This document shows, one piece after another, positions 5,710 to 5,859 of a DNA stretch of 5,859 bases. The notes beneath the pieces are model-generated. The model made no database searches. It had not been told where the DNA came from and was given only the letters and a program-made list of their open reading frames with translations. The DNA lies in the NCBI GenBank assembly GCA_036495445.1, contig DASXMX010000276.1, positions 1 through 5,859 on the forward strand, in the 5' to 3' direction. Source of the stretch: DASXMX01 sp036495445. GTDB lineage: Bacteria > Planctomycetota > Phycisphaerae > Tepidisphaerales > Tepidisphaeraceae. Position numbers and translations under genes: made by a program. Numbering within the stretch: position 1 is the stretch's first letter; each line of letters starts with the position of its first letter.

Positions 5710-5859
5710 CCAATTCCGCCGGTCACTTTCGTGCCCGACGACGAGGGGAAATATACGCCGACGCCTGGGGATTCATGAAAGAAAAACAATTCCTTGTGGG
5801 AAGTCAATCCACGGATTCATGCAAGACTAGGAGTCGCCAAGGGTTGACCGGTGCATAAC

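Larger units (their letters stand above)
5152..5859. other. Gene-poor region without a convincing protein gene
   Basis: All longer open frames here are Arg/Pro/Gly-rich low-quality translations with no recognisable domain, and no frame keeps coding-like character over its length. The left 550 bp are very GC-rich and dense in inverted repeats. From about 5740 the base composition shifts to more A/T. A 9-bp direct repeat GGATTCATG occurs at 5769-5777 and 5813-5821. A 27-codon ORF starts at 5775 with ATG AAA GAA AAA and ends with TAA at 5856-5858. TTGACC near the right edge (5844-5849) could be a -35 box for a gene beyond the window. Confidence 0.5.

Noticed and set aside
5152..5710. RNase P RNA, tmRNA, SRP RNA or tRNA
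   Set aside because: I could not find the RNase P conserved core, a tmRNA tag frame with tRNA-like ends, the SRP GGAAG/AGCAG-type loops, or a cloverleaf on either strand.
5263..5778. 171-residue plus-strand open frame in the gene-poor region
   Set aside because: Most of it is Arg/Pro/Ala-rich and runs through the inverted-repeat cluster. Only the last 35 or so residues look protein-like, which is not enough to call a gene or pseudogene.

Overview
The window looks like chromosomal DNA of a GC-rich bacterium, most likely a planctomycete, possibly a Phycisphaerae relative. That guess rests on the GC-rich third codon positions, a Gly/Pro-rich N-terminal tail on ClpX, a Uma2-family nuclease gene, a membrane protein of a type I associate with that phylum, and intergenic cacgggtt...aacccgtg palindromes. 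No rRNA or other marker gene is present, so the placement is an inference.

Layout. Positions 1-100 hold the last 32 codons of a plus-strand gene, possibly an ISKra4-like transposase. Next come two small plus-strand genes: a roughly six-helix membrane protein of unknown function (180-896) and a 97-residue protein with one membrane anchor and a SHOCT-like segment (970-1263). A 255-bp gap without a gene or a convincing promoter leads to clpX (1519-2883), the ATPase subunit of the ClpXP protease. clpX ends in a strong hairpin (2894-2938). A 97-bp inverted-repeat element (2965-3061) then fills the gap before the convergent minus-strand gene trpS (3130-4224, tryptophanyl-tRNA synthetase). Upstream of trpS lie a promoter candidate, a 20-codon leader ORF overlapping the trpS start, and a partial third copy of the repeat arm. 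A second minus-strand gene (4339-4971) encodes a Uma2/DUF820 PD-(D/E)XK nuclease-like protein.

The right end (4972-5859, almost 900 bp) has no convincing protein gene. It holds a degenerate heptamer repeat, a strong hairpin with a T-run on the minus strand (5102-5151), a cluster of stable inverted repeats (5272-5552), and a small plus-strand terminator-like hairpin (5688-5709). The cluster between two terminator-like elements pointing in opposite directions is the best candidate here for something undescribed, possibly a structured non-coding RNA. The folding case was made by eye only.

The genes do not form an obvious pathway. clpX and trpS are housekeeping genes on converging strands. clpP, clpX's usual neighbour, is not in the window, although the ClpX docking loop for ClpP is intact.
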